Shown here: one piece after another, positions 48,248 through 55,776 of the stretch
How positions within the stretch are numbered: the first letter of the stretch is position 1
How the letters are laid out: each line of letters begins with the position of its first letter
Assembly: GCA_030603665.1 (NCBI GenBank)
Contig: JAUVXJ010000020.1
Location: forward strand, 1 to 55,776
Direction: 5' to 3'
From: Chloroflexota bacterium
GTDB lineage: Bacteria > Chloroflexota > Anaerolineae > UBA7937 > B3-Chlor
Length of the DNA stretch: 55,776 bases
The notes under the pieces: generated by a model
What the model saw: only the letters and a program-made list of their open reading frames with translations
Databases searched by the model: none
Told to the model about the DNA's origin: nothing
Position numbers and translations under genes: made by a program

Positions 48248-49492
48248 TTGAAGCACGACGAGTGGGTGAGAACCGAACTTCGTGAGTGGAGCAAGTCCTT
48301 GGGCTTTCGCTACACCCCAAGAGAAGAGATTGAGTTGCGTCTGGGTACGGTCAGAGAGGGCATGGCGCGCAGACGGATAGAGGCTTTGCTCGTCGTGCAG
48401 AAGATGGACTACTTCTACCTCTCGGGCACGACTCAGGACGCTGTGCTCTTCGTGCCTCTGGAAGGCGAGCCGTTGTTGATGGTCAAGAGGGAGCTGGAGA
48501 GGGCTAAGGTGGACTCCCCCTTGGACCGCGTGGTGGGGCTCCAATCTCGAGATGAGATGCCCGCCCTGATCGGCGAACACTGGGGTCGCCTGCCGGAAAC
48601 TCTGGGCCTGGAGCTGGACGTCCTGCCCGTGAGAGAGTACCGCGCCTACGAGGAACTGTTCCCCCAGACCAGCTTGGTGGATTCCTCCTCGGTCATCAGG
48701 CACGCCCGCAAGATCAAGACCCCCTTCGAGCTGGAGTTGATGAGGGAAGGGGGCGAGATCAGCAAACGGGTCTTCCAGGAGGCCAGGGGCTTCGTCAGGG
48801 AGGGGATAACCGAGATAGAGGTGGGTGGTTTGATGGACCTCACGGCCAAGAGGTACGGCCACGAAGGGTTGACCAGGGTGAGGTCCATGAACTACGAGTC
48901 TTACACCTGGCACGTGCTCAGCGGCCCCACCGGCGGCATCGTCAGCCAGTCGGACTCACCCATGGGAGGATTGGGGGTCTCGCCGGCCTTTCCCGTGGGC
49001 GGGAGCCTGAAGACCCTGAAGACCCGCGAACCCATCCTGGTGGACTTCCTCTGTGTCTATCACGGCTACATGGTGGATACCACACGCATCTTCTCCATCG
49101 GCAAGATGGAAAACAAGTGGATCGCCGCCTACGATGCCATGCGTCGGGTTCATGATGCCGTCCTGGAGGATACCAGGCCAGGAGCCAACTGTGAGGAGCT
49201 CTTTCGGAAGAGCGTCCGTCTGGCCCACGAACTGGGCTATGAAGAATCGTACTTGGGTCCGCCAGGGCTTCAGACTAGCTTCGTGGCCCACGGCATCGGC
49301 CTCGAGCTGGGAGAGTTCCCATACCTGGCCGAGGGGCACGACTACCCATTGGAGGTGGGGATGGTCTTCGCCGCGGAACCCAAAGTGGTCTTCCCCGGAG
49401 AGGGAGCGATTGGTGTGGAGAACACGGTGGTGGTCACGGAGGATGGCTACGAGGTCCTTACGACGGCGGACGAGGAGATCTTCGTATTGTGA
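48248..49492 (+). CDS. M24-family metallopeptidase (Xaa-Pro dipeptidase-like)
   Basis: 414 residues from TTG 48248, with GGAGGG just upstream. All five M24 metal ligands can be placed: Asp in PILVDFLCVYHG, Asp in YMVDTTRIF, His in VAHGIGLELGEF, Glu in AAEPKVVF and Glu in IGVENTVVV. An N-terminal creatinase-type domain (about 20-160) precedes the catalytic half. It cleaves Xaa-Pro dipeptides or removes a proline-adjacent residue. Confidence 0.9.
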   Translation: MKHDEWVRTELREWSKSLGFRYTPREEIELRLGTVREGMARRRIEALLVVQKMDYFYLSGTTQDAVLFVPLEGEPLLMVKRELERAKVDSPLDRVVGLQSRDEMPALIGEHWGRLPETLGLELDVLPVREYRAYEELFPQTSLVDSSSVIRHARKIKTPFELELMREGGEISKRVFQEARGFVREGITEIEVGGLMDLTAKRYGHEGLTRVRSMNYESYTWHVLSGPTGGIVSQSDSPMGGLGVSPAFPVGGSLKTLKTREPILVDFLCVYHGYMVDTTRIFSIGKMENKWIAAYDAMRRVHDAVLEDTRPGANCEELFRKSVRLAHELGYEESYLGPPGLQTSFVAHGIGLELGEFPYLAEGHDYPLEVGMVFAAEPKVVFPGEGAIGVENTVVVTEDGYEVLTTADEEIFVL

Positions 49493-49515
49493 GCGCTGCC
49501 GAGGCGCCGCTACCC

Positions 49516-49544
49516 TTGACAACAGCTGGGAATCCGGGTATGGT
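49516..49544 (+). promoter_or_regulatory. Promoter of the LysM/transpeptidase gene
   Basis: TTGACA (49516-49521), 17 bases, TATGGT (49539-49544). The GTG start at 49581 follows 37 bases later, with GAGGAG between. Confidence 0.6.
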
Positions 49545-49580
49545 CAGGGTGATGGAGAGAGTAGAGGAGCCAGATTCACA

Positions 49581-50591
49581 GTGAGAAGGTGCCGGATCGT
49601 CGTCTCGTCCATAGTCGTGCTCGTGGCTCTGTTGGTGAGAGTCCTGCCGGTGGGTGCCTCTCCACATGGGCAGGAGACGATCCACGTGGTGCAGGCGGGC
49701 GAGCACCTCACGGCCATCGCCAACCGGTACGGCACCACGCCCCAGGCCATCGCCAGCGCCAACAACCTGGTGAACATGAACCTGCTCTACGTGGGCCAGA
49801 GGTTGACCATTCCCGGAGCCGGTTCGTCTACAAGCCAGAGCAACACTTACTACGTAGTCAACCGGGGTGACACGCTGTCGGCCATCGCCGCACGTTATGG
49901 CACCACCACTCAGTCCCTGGTGCAGGCCAACGGTCTCGCCAGCGCCAACCTCATCTACGTAGGGCAGCGCCTGGTGATCCCCGGGGGCAGCAGCGCACCG
50001 CCTCCTCCCTTGAGCACGACGGGGTACTACACCGTGCAAAGGGGCGACACGCTGACCGCCATCGCCGTCCGCCACGGGGTTACGGCGTGGGCCATCATCC
50101 AGGCCAACCAGATAGCCAACCCCAACTTCATCTACGTGGGGCAAAGGCTGGTCATTCCCGGCGGCAGTAGCCCTGCCCCCGCTCCAGCCCCAGCGCCCCA
50201 GCCTAGCGGCGGCAACAAGCGCATCCTCATCGACCTCTCAGAACAGCACATGTACGTCTACCAGGATGGAGGGCTTCTCTATTCGTGGGTGGTCTCCACC
50301 GGCATGCCTGGAGCCGCCACCATCCCTGGGAACTTCAAGGTCTTGAGCAAGGTCCCCAACGCCTACGCATACACCTGGGGTCTTCAGATGCCCTACTGGC
50401 TGGGCATCTACTGGGCCGGTAGCCTCCAGAACGGCATACATGCCCTGCCCATCATGGCCAACGGCCAACTGCTCTGGGAGGGCTACCTGGGCCAGCCCGT
50501 GTCCTACGGCTGCATCATCCTCAGCACGCAGAACGCGCAGACTCTGTACAACTGGGCAGGAGTGGGGACGCCGGTCGATATACAGTACTAG
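49581..50591 (+). CDS. LysM-repeat L,D-transpeptidase (YkuD)
   Basis: 336 residues from GTG 49581 (GAGGAG eleven bases upstream). A signal segment (about 3-28) is followed by three LysM repeats near 35-78, 92-135 and 150-193, each with GDTL/GEHL-x-AIA ... YVGQRL-x-IPG. A YkuD domain covers about 213-336. The active-site cysteine is in PVSYGCIIL, with tyrosine where most members have histidine (SHGC). A conserved upstream histidine is in GIHALPIM. It would link or edit peptidoglycan stem peptides, or anchor proteins. Secreted or cell-wall bound. Confidence 0.85.
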   Translation: MRRCRIVVSSIVVLVALLVRVLPVGASPHGQETIHVVQAGEHLTAIANRYGTTPQAIASANNLVNMNLLYVGQRLTIPGAGSSTSQSNTYYVVNRGDTLSAIAARYGTTTQSLVQANGLASANLIYVGQRLVIPGGSSAPPPPLSTTGYYTVQRGDTLTAIAVRHGVTAWAIIQANQIANPNFIYVGQRLVIPGGSSPAPAPAPAPQPSGGNKRILIDLSEQHMYVYQDGGLLYSWVVSTGMPGAATIPGNFKVLSKVPNAYAYTWGLQMPYWLGIYWAGSLQNGIHALPIMANGQLLWEGYLGQPVSYGCIILSTQNAQTLYNWAGVGTPVDIQY

Positions 50592-50655
50592 CGATCAACT
50601 CCAGGGCTTCTTCAACCTAGAGGAGATGGCCGGCAGTAGAATCTCATCGGCGTGA

Positions 50656-50889
50656 TCACTGGTCCAGCAAATCGCGCAACTCGTCTCGGTCCATTCCGGC
50701 TTCGCGGAGGATGTTGGCCAGCGTGCCAGGTGGGACAGTGCGTCCCTCGTGATAGGGTACCGTGACGCGCTTGCTTGTGCCGGGGTGCCGATAGATCCTG
50801 TGGCTGCCCTTGCTGCGGGCGAGGACGAATCCCTGCTTCTCCAAGGCGCGCACGAGTTGGCGAGCTGAGACGCGTGGAAGGCGGGACAT
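50656..50889 (-). CDS. hicA: HicA-family toxin
   Basis: 77 residues. The dsRBD-like HicA fold is visible: ARQLVRALEKQGFVLARSKGSHRIYRH (catalytic His in GSH) and VPYHEGRTVPPGTLANILREAGMD. It is an mRNA interferase held inactive by HicB. Its start shares a base with the HicB stop. Confidence 0.93.
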   Translation of the reverse strand: MSRLPRVSARQLVRALEKQGFVLARSKGSHRIYRHPGTSKRVTVPYHEGRTVPPGTLANILREAGMDRDELRDLLDQ

Positions 50890-51128
50890 CAGACGCCCAC
50901 TTCGAGACTCTCAATGCGCTCATCGGGGATGGGTTCTCCAGCTGCTTCCAGGTCTTCAAGGTAGAGTTCGATGGCCTCTTTGATGTTTCCGAGAGCGTCC
51001 TCTCGGGTGGTCCCGTAGCTGAAGCAACCTGGAAGAGCAGGGACTGAGGCGTTGTAGTGGCCCTCGAACTCGGGGTCGGTCTCCGGCTGGAGGATGATGG
51101 TGTAGACCTTGCCTCGCTTTGCCGCCAT
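50889..51128 (-). CDS. hicB: HicB-family antitoxin
   Basis: 79 residues from ATG 51128. The partial RNase H-like HicB fold is clear: YNASVPALPGCFSYGTTREDALGNIKEAIELYLEDLE. It has no C-terminal DNA-binding domain, so its autoregulation must rely on another route. It precedes and overlaps hicA. Confidence 0.92.
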   Translation of the reverse strand: MAAKRGKVYTIILQPETDPEFEGHYNASVPALPGCFSYGTTREDALGNIKEAIELYLEDLEAAGEPIPDERIESLEVGV

Positions 51129-51289
51129 CAGTGGACCTCGCTTGAGATGAGTACAGTTGTGCCCATGGACGGAGATTGTTGGCTTGTTTCTCCCGTCCCA
51201 GTATAGCGCACATGGGCAAGAGATTGCCAATCCGGTCGGCCACCGTGGGAGGGCTTCCCAGGGCGGTGGAGCGAAGGAGAAGGGGGGAC

Positions 51290-51547
51290 ATGCGTCGGAG
51301 GATCTTCAGGTGGGGCAACAGCATCGTGGTCTCCCTGCCGGGAGCGTTCCTGCGGGTGCTCAACTTGCAGGAAGGGTCCGAAGTCTCCATTTCGCTTGAT
51401 AAGGAACGAGGTGTGATCGTCGTAGCGCCCGCGACCAAGGCGCTTGCGGGCGTGGACGCCGAGTTTGGCCGTCAGGTGGCTCAATTCATCGAGGAGTACC
51501 GTCCGGCGCTGGAGGCCCTCGCGTCAGGGCGCCCTGGCGACTCCTGA
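51290..51547 (+). CDS. AbrB/MazE-type DNA-binding protein
   Basis: 85 residues from ATG 51290 with GAAGGAGAAGGGG upstream. The swapped-hairpin AbrB core is RIFRWGNSIVVSLPGAFLRVLNLQEGSEVSISLD. It resembles a MazE or VapB antitoxin but no toxin is beside it; it diverges from hicBA across a 161-base spacer. Could be an orphan antitoxin or a HicBA regulator. Confidence 0.78.
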   Translation: MRRRIFRWGNSIVVSLPGAFLRVLNLQEGSEVSISLDKERGVIVVAPATKALAGVDAEFGRQVAQFIEEYRPALEALASGRPGDS

Positions 51548-51591
51548 ACGACGAACGGGCCATGGCCGCCCCGTCTTGCTGAGTCCCTGGT

Positions 51592-51936
51592 CTATGGTCT
51601 CGGTGCCCAGAGGACCATCCTAGGCTTGTGTATCTCCTTCGCTAACTCCTCGATGCGGCCGTGCTTGATCACCGCGGCCATGCAGTGCTGGGCACAGGCG
51701 GGCTTGAGCCCCTGTTTGGTCCTGCGCGCGCACAGCACACAAAGCTCAGTGGGGAAGGGGATGTACGCGAGGTAGGCCTTGTCCTTGGGCAGGGGCTCCA
51801 CGACCTCGATAATCTTCATCCCCGCCATCCCGGGTTCCCAGCCATACTCCTGGGCACAGGCGATCTCGCAGGCGTGGCAGCCGGTACAGTATTCGTAGTC
51901 TATCAACAGGCCGTACTCCGGCTTTCTGTCACTCAT
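51592..51936 (-). CDS. Small 4Fe-4S electron-transfer subunit
   Basis: 114 residues from ATG 51936, overlapping the molybdoenzyme stop by 8 bases. Two cysteine groups are present: YCTGCHACEIACAQEYGW (C-x2-C-x2-C-x3-C type) and CVLCARRTKQG ... CAQHC. It is a truncated DmsB/PsrB-like subunit with fewer clusters than the four-cluster norm. It probably passes electrons to or from the molybdopterin subunit, in the cytoplasm as there is no Tat signal. Confidence 0.85.
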   Translation of the reverse strand: MSDRKPEYGLLIDYEYCTGCHACEIACAQEYGWEPGMAGMKIIEVVEPLPKDKAYLAYIPFPTELCVLCARRTKQGLKPACAQHCMAAVIKHGRIEELAKEIHKPRMVLWAPRP

Positions 51937-54379
51937 TCTCCTTCTCCCCTCCACCGACTTTGTAGACCTCGCACAGCATGTGCTTCAAGGGGGTACCCAG
52001 ACCGTCTTTGCCCTGGTAACCCATGGGGAACAGCAGGTTCACGTTGGACCTCCACGTGCCGAAGAGGTGTGGCTTCTCCCCTTTTTCCTCAGGGAACCAC
52101 CAGCCGTGGGTGGCCATGACCATCCACCGCGGCACCACCCGGGTGACCGCGGCCTTGTACTGGCACTTGCCCAGCCAGTTCTCGATCCATACCCACTCTC
52201 CGTCGCCGATGCCCCGTTCCTTCGCTGTGTCGGGGTGGATCTCCACCACGGGGTCGGGGTCCAGAGCGCGAAGCCACGGGATGTTGCGGTGCTCCGAGTG
52301 GAACAAGACAGCGGACCTCCTCCCGGTGGACAGGATCAGCGGGTACTTCTCCAATTTGTCCGGCTGCGTCACCGGGGTGAAGGGCGGTTCCTCGTAGTGG
52401 GCCACCGGCTCCAGCCCCCACTCCTCCCGCAGCGAGGAGTAGAGCTCCATCTTGCCCGACGGGGTACTGAAGCCGGGCTTCTTGTCGCGGCGGAGCAGCC
52501 CTCTCTCATATCTGTGATAAGGAGCGCTGGAGCTGCCTTCCTCTGGGAAGGCCCAACCCTTCTCCTGCAACTCCTTGAAGGTGAAGCCGGAGGGGGAGAG
52601 GATCTCGTCGAACAGGTCGTGGATCGTCTCCCACTGGAAATCTGGGTCGAACCTCTTGGCGAGCTCGAAGTTGATCTCGATGTCGGGCCTGCATTCGCCC
52701 ACTTTGATGGCCTTGTTCACCGTCTGCAGAGGCACCCACCAGCTTCTGACGCTGTCCTTCTCCAGGAAGGTGGCTGCCGGGAGTACCACGTCAGCGATCT
52801 GAGTGGTGGGGGTCATGAACAGGTCCACGGCGGCGATGAAGTCCAGCTTCTCCAGGGCCTCCAGCCATCTCTTGGGGTCAAGCCCGATGCCGGCCAGAGG
52901 GTTGATGCTCTGGATCCACATGCCCTTGATGGGGTAAGGATCCTCGGTGAAGATCTGATCGAGGACCAGGTCCGGCTGAGCCCTCCAGATGAACTCCCGG
53001 AGAGGGCCGTACCGGTCTGCCCCGATCCTCCTGCTGGCCGCTTCTGCATCGTCTAGCTTGATGATGGCCTCGCCTCCGGGCAGGGCATAAGCCACCACGT
53101 CGAAGGCGTGGCGGGAGATGACGTTGCCGCCAGGCACGTCCAGATTCCCGGTCAGGCACCACAGGTTGGCGATGGCCTGGGTCGTAGGGGTGATGGCCGG
53201 CGTCATGTCGATGGGCACGCCCCAGTGGATGGCGGCGGGTTTGCTCTTGGCGTACAGCCGCGCTGCTGCTGCTATGTCTTCTTGGGGCACCCAGGTGATC
53301 TCCGAGACGCGATCGAGGGGGTACTGGTCCACCTCGTCGCGGAATCGGTCCCACACCGTCCAGCATGAAACCTCTTTGCCGTCCGCAAGAGTAACCTCGT
53401 GCGTGCCCTTGAGAGCGGGTATGGCCTCGGGTGGCTTGTACTCCACGTTGGCCGAATCCCAGACCACGGGTTCCTGTCTCGCCGCGTCCCAGGCCACGAA
53501 GTTGCCCTCAGATTCGCCCTGAACCAGGTCGCTGGCGCGGAGCAGCTTGCCTGTGTCCTTCCTGATGAGGAAGGGGGCGTTGGTCCACCTCTCCACCCAC
53601 TCGTGGTCGTATAGTCCCTCGTCCAGGATGACCTTCATGAAGCCCACGGCGAGGGCGCCGTCGGTGCCCGGCCTCAGCTGGAGCCACTTCTCAGCCCTTG
53701 AGGCGAACCAGGAGAGGCGGGGGTCGATGGCGATGATCTTGGTGCCCCGCTTCATGAGGTCGATGATCCAGTGCCCGAAGACGTTATCGGGGCATGTGGC
53801 GGGGATGTTGTACCCCCAGATGACGATACACTCTGGAACCTCATACCTGGGATCGTCGTACCGCTTCTCGAACCACTGGGAGGCGTCGAGGACGCAGTAG
53901 TCACCCTGGACCGTCTCCACGGCGGCGATCCGGGGGCTATAGCAGGCGATTCCACTGAGGGCGAACATCACGTTAGGGCTGCCGTAGGCGTAGGCCAGCA
54001 TGCATATCCAGGGTGGGATGTCCCTGCCTGTGCCCATGCCGAAGATCACGCTCTCGGGGCCGTACTCCTCGCGGATCTTGCCCATCTTCTCCTCGATGAG
54101 ATCGAAGGCCTCGTCCCAGGAGATCTCCTCCCACTTGCCCTCGCCGCGCTCTCCCACCCGCTTGAGAGGTTTGGTCAAGCGATCGGGGTGGTAGGTGTAC
54201 TGCGTCATGGCCAGACACCTGGCGCAGAGGCGGCCCTGACTCCACGGATGATCCGGGTCGCCCTCGATCTTGACCAGCTTGCCGTCCTCGATGTGGGCCA
54301 GTACTCCGCACCCTCCGTGGCAGCCCGGTCCTGCGGACCAGGTGGTGGTGCGCACGATCTCCCGTTTCTTCTGTGCCAT
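51929..54379 (-). CDS. Molybdopterin oxidoreductase (DMSO-reductase family)
   Basis: 816 residues from ATG 54379 (AGGAGGAA upstream). The N-terminal cluster motif is atypical: GPGCHGGCG (C20, C24) and GRLCARC (C52, C55), so the first cysteine of the usual C-x2-C-x3-C-x(n)-C is missing and an extra one sits three after the last. A likely Mo/W ligand is C146 in SGIACYSPR. Cofactor-binding regions IDPRLSWFASRAEKWLQLRPGTDGALA and the C-terminal WVWIENWLGKCQYKA are typical. No Tat signal. It is paired with a ferredoxin subunit and lies downstream of hypAB. The substrate is unknown. Confidence 0.9.
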   Translation of the reverse strand: MAQKKREIVRTTTWSAGPGCHGGCGVLAHIEDGKLVKIEGDPDHPWSQGRLCARCLAMTQYTYHPDRLTKPLKRVGERGEGKWEEISWDEAFDLIEEKMGKIREEYGPESVIFGMGTGRDIPPWICMLAYAYGSPNVMFALSGIACYSPRIAAVETVQGDYCVLDASQWFEKRYDDPRYEVPECIVIWGYNIPATCPDNVFGHWIIDLMKRGTKIIAIDPRLSWFASRAEKWLQLRPGTDGALAVGFMKVILDEGLYDHEWVERWTNAPFLIRKDTGKLLRASDLVQGESEGNFVAWDAARQEPVVWDSANVEYKPPEAIPALKGTHEVTLADGKEVSCWTVWDRFRDEVDQYPLDRVSEITWVPQEDIAAAARLYAKSKPAAIHWGVPIDMTPAITPTTQAIANLWCLTGNLDVPGGNVISRHAFDVVAYALPGGEAIIKLDDAEAASRRIGADRYGPLREFIWRAQPDLVLDQIFTEDPYPIKGMWIQSINPLAGIGLDPKRWLEALEKLDFIAAVDLFMTPTTQIADVVLPAATFLEKDSVRSWWVPLQTVNKAIKVGECRPDIEINFELAKRFDPDFQWETIHDLFDEILSPSGFTFKELQEKGWAFPEEGSSSAPYHRYERGLLRRDKKPGFSTPSGKMELYSSLREEWGLEPVAHYEEPPFTPVTQPDKLEKYPLILSTGRRSAVLFHSEHRNIPWLRALDPDPVVEIHPDTAKERGIGDGEWVWIENWLGKCQYKAAVTRVVPRWMVMATHGWWFPEEKGEKPHLFGTWRSNVNLLFPMGYQGKDGLGTPLKHMLCEVYKVGGGEKENE

Positions 54380-54448
54380 TCCATTCCTCCTTGAACAGAT
54401 ACATCCGCCTCGACGACATAGTGTGCTCGCCGAGAGCTGGATGCTCTG

Positions 54449-55117
54449 CTAGGTCTGGTTTGCTGCCATCCGGTCCGTGGTCTTGCCGAGCAGCCAGTCG
54501 GCCCACGCTGCTATGCCCTCGCCAGTCGTGCAGGAGACCTGGAAGACCTGCACGCCGGAGTTGAGGCCGGTCACGAGCTGGCGAAAGCCAGCCAGGTCAA
54601 ATTCCACGTAGGGAAGCAGGTCTATCTTGTTGACGACGATGGCGTCCACTGCTGCGAACATGCCGGGGTACTTGTACGGCTTGTCGTCGCCCTCAGGGAC
54701 GCTGGCGATCATCACCTTGAGCGCTTCCCCGAGGGCAAAGTCGGTGGGGCAGATGAGGTTGCCCACGTTTTCGATGAAGAGCAGGTCCAGAACGTCCAGC
54801 GGCAGCTGCTCCAGGGCGCCGTGGACCATGTTGGCGTCCAGGTGGCAGGTGCCGCCGGTGTTGATCTGCACCACCGGGATTTGCAGGGCTTGGATGGTGT
54901 CGGCATCCAGCCTGGAGGCGATGTCTCCCTCGATGACACCGAGGCGCGTGTGATCGCGAAGGGCATCTATGGTCTGGACGATGAGGCTGGTCTTGCCGGC
55001 TCCCGGCGAGGCCATGACGTTCACCGCCAGGAGGCCCTGGTCAGCCAGGAGCCGTGCGTTCTCCGCGGCCAGGCGATCGTTGGCGCTGAGGATGTCCTCC
55101 ACGATGGGTATCTTCAC
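54449..55117 (-). CDS. hypB: Hydrogenase nickel-incorporation GTPase HypB
   Basis: 222 residues from GTG 55117 (AAGGAGAAT upstream). G1 loop MASPGAGKTSL, Walker-type EGDIASRLDADTI, GTP motif VNKIDLLP, and the metal-binding GTCHLDANMVH are all in place. The N-terminal poly-His or C-x2-C-x5-C extension of many HypB proteins is absent. It supplies nickel, with HypA, to NiFe hydrogenase; no hydrogenase structural genes are in the window. Confidence 0.95.
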   Translation of the reverse strand: MKIPIVEDILSANDRLAAENARLLADQGLLAVNVMASPGAGKTSLIVQTIDALRDHTRLGVIEGDIASRLDADTIQALQIPVVQINTGGTCHLDANMVHGALEQLPLDVLDLLFIENVGNLICPTDFALGEALKVMIASVPEGDDKPYKYPGMFAAVDAIVVNKIDLLPYVEFDLAGFRQLVTGLNSGVQVFQVSCTTGEGIAAWADWLLGKTTDRMAANQT

Positions 55118-55146
55118 AGATGATTCTCCTTGGAAGCCGATGGGGA

Positions 55147-55491
55147 CTACTCGACCTCGATGCTATCTACGTAGAACTCCCGTCCGGCCAGTATCTCCAC
55201 ACTCCATGCTCCGCAGTGGGGACAGGCCCACTGCCCGTTGTCGCCCACGGAGAAGTCCTCGTCACAGGCTTTGCAGTGGAACCGGGCGGGGACTCGCTCA
55301 AAGGTGAGCAGGGCGCCCTGCGCAGGGGTGTCTTTGCTGACGAAATCGAAGTAGAACTGGATGGAGTCATCTACGATGCCCGACATCTCGCCTACGGTGA
55401 TGTTGATGGCCGTGATCTTCTTGGCACCAGCCCTCTCTGCGTGCTCCAGTGCGATGGAGAGCATTCCTTGTGTGACGGGGAGTTCGTGCAT
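55147..55491 (-). CDS. hypA: Hydrogenase maturation nickel/zinc protein HypA
   Basis: 114 residues. It starts MHELPVTQGM, whose M-H-E binds nickel, and contains the zinc site C-x2-C ... C-x2-C (FHCKACDEDF, WACPHCGAWS). First gene of the operon hypA-hypB-molybdoenzyme-ferredoxin, ending 51592. Confidence 0.95.
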   Translation of the reverse strand: MHELPVTQGMLSIALEHAERAGAKKITAINITVGEMSGIVDDSIQFYFDFVSKDTPAQGALLTFERVPARFHCKACDEDFSVGDNGQWACPHCGAWSVEILAGREFYVDSIEVE

Positions 55492-55506
55492 CGCAGTCCA
55501 CGGCGT

Positions 55507-55512
55507 ATTGTA
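55507..55512 (-). promoter_or_regulatory. Candidate -10 for the hypA operon
   Basis: TACAAT with TGA three bases before it (extended -10), just upstream of hypA on the minus strand. No -35 at the right distance. Confidence 0.35.
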
Positions 55513-55645
55513 TCACTGGTGGGGAGCGCCGGGCAATCGTCAAGCGGTACGCTGTGCTGCGTGCACACCGCATGGAACGAAGGGCTGAAGACCTCACTAC
55601 GAACCGATTCACTGGTGCCGCCATTCAGCAGGGTGGCGTGTCCAG

Positions 55646-55697
55646 TCAAATGAGAATGTTACCGAAGGGAGCTGCTCTTTCAAATGATAATGTTACT
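55646..55697. repeat. IS terminal region, inverted copy of 79-135
   Basis: TCAAATGAGAATGTTACC (55646-55663) and TCAAATGATAATGTTACT (55680-55697), 34 bases apart, are inverted copies of the pair at 79-135; the following ACCGAAG and ACTG are also shared. It marks the start of an IS that continues off the window. The last 79 bases show no clear transposase frame. The 285-base stretch from 55492 to the edge has no gene. Confidence 0.6.
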
Positions 55698-55776
55698 GGG
55701 ATGCCCTCTCCTTTCTGGCTCGTGGTAGGTGTAGATAGGGTCTCGTAGACGTCCTCCGTCTTCCCTGGGACAGCGC

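Noticed and set aside
1..55776. tRNA, rRNA and CRISPR arrays
   Set aside because: I looked for T-loop-like GGTTCGAATCC stretches and regularly spaced repeats and found none outside coding genes; the only regular repeats are the IS ends and REP-like elements.

Overview
The window reads as a GC-rich piece of an uncultured anaerobic bacterium, most likely Chloroflexota (Anaerolineae/Dehalococcoidia-like). This is inferred from gene content only: four corrinoid reductive-dehalogenase-type Fe-S proteins, GT-C glycosyltransferases with a shared C-terminal beta-sandwich, a B12-binding radical SAM enzyme, a polyferredoxin membrane protein, a molybdopterin oxidoreductase with HypA/HypB, and a DPS-like ferritin. 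No rRNA, tRNA or CRISPR array is visible. Both ends carry related insertion-sequence termini in opposite orientation, so this is either a contig broken at multicopy IS elements or a segment lying between two of them.

Layout. 1-135: start of a transposase and its IS end. 165-10261: cell-envelope operon (B12-radical SAM enzyme, secreted five-domain repeat protein, three large GT-C membrane proteins, a lipoprotein). 10318-12176: aldehyde dehydrogenase followed by decayed copies of the ends of the two genes that precede it. 12335-16856: an unusual operon behind a strong promoter (STAS/HATPase protein, STAS-like/phosphoribosyltransferase fusion, second phosphoribosyltransferase, two HEAT-repeat proteins, the last membrane-anchored). 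17002-18795: OLD/RecF-like ATPase with a PIN-domain protein. 19077-21188: cytochrome b5-like protein and DPS-like ferritin, divergent from a ZIP metal transporter, with a Fur-like box between them. 21385-22031: DUF4258/DUF2283 pair and a terminator. 22097-24740: DUF362 lipoprotein and polyferredoxin. 24990-30087: mixed housekeeping genes (cupin, BioY, SPL-type radical SAM, unknowns). 30224-34510: MarR regulator and a heterodimeric ABC exporter. 34630-41500: thioesterase, acetyltransferase and four tandem RdhA-like genes. 41620-45799: YCII, HemW-like radical SAM, EamA transporter, DUF1232 and HAD genes. 45974-47937: zinc-ribbon miniprotein and a ComEC-like metallohydrolase operon with a palindromic operator. 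48160-51547: M24 peptidase, LysM/L,D-transpeptidase, HicBA and an AbrB-type protein. 51592-55491: hypA-hypB-molybdoenzyme-ferredoxin operon on the minus strand.

The two most notable parts are the promoter-driven HATPase/phosphoribosyltransferase/HEAT locus with the adjacent ATPase-PIN pair, a candidate stress-signalling or defence module that I cannot match to a named system, and the four tandem Tat-less RdhA homologues, which show mosaic similarity consistent with recent duplication and gene conversion.
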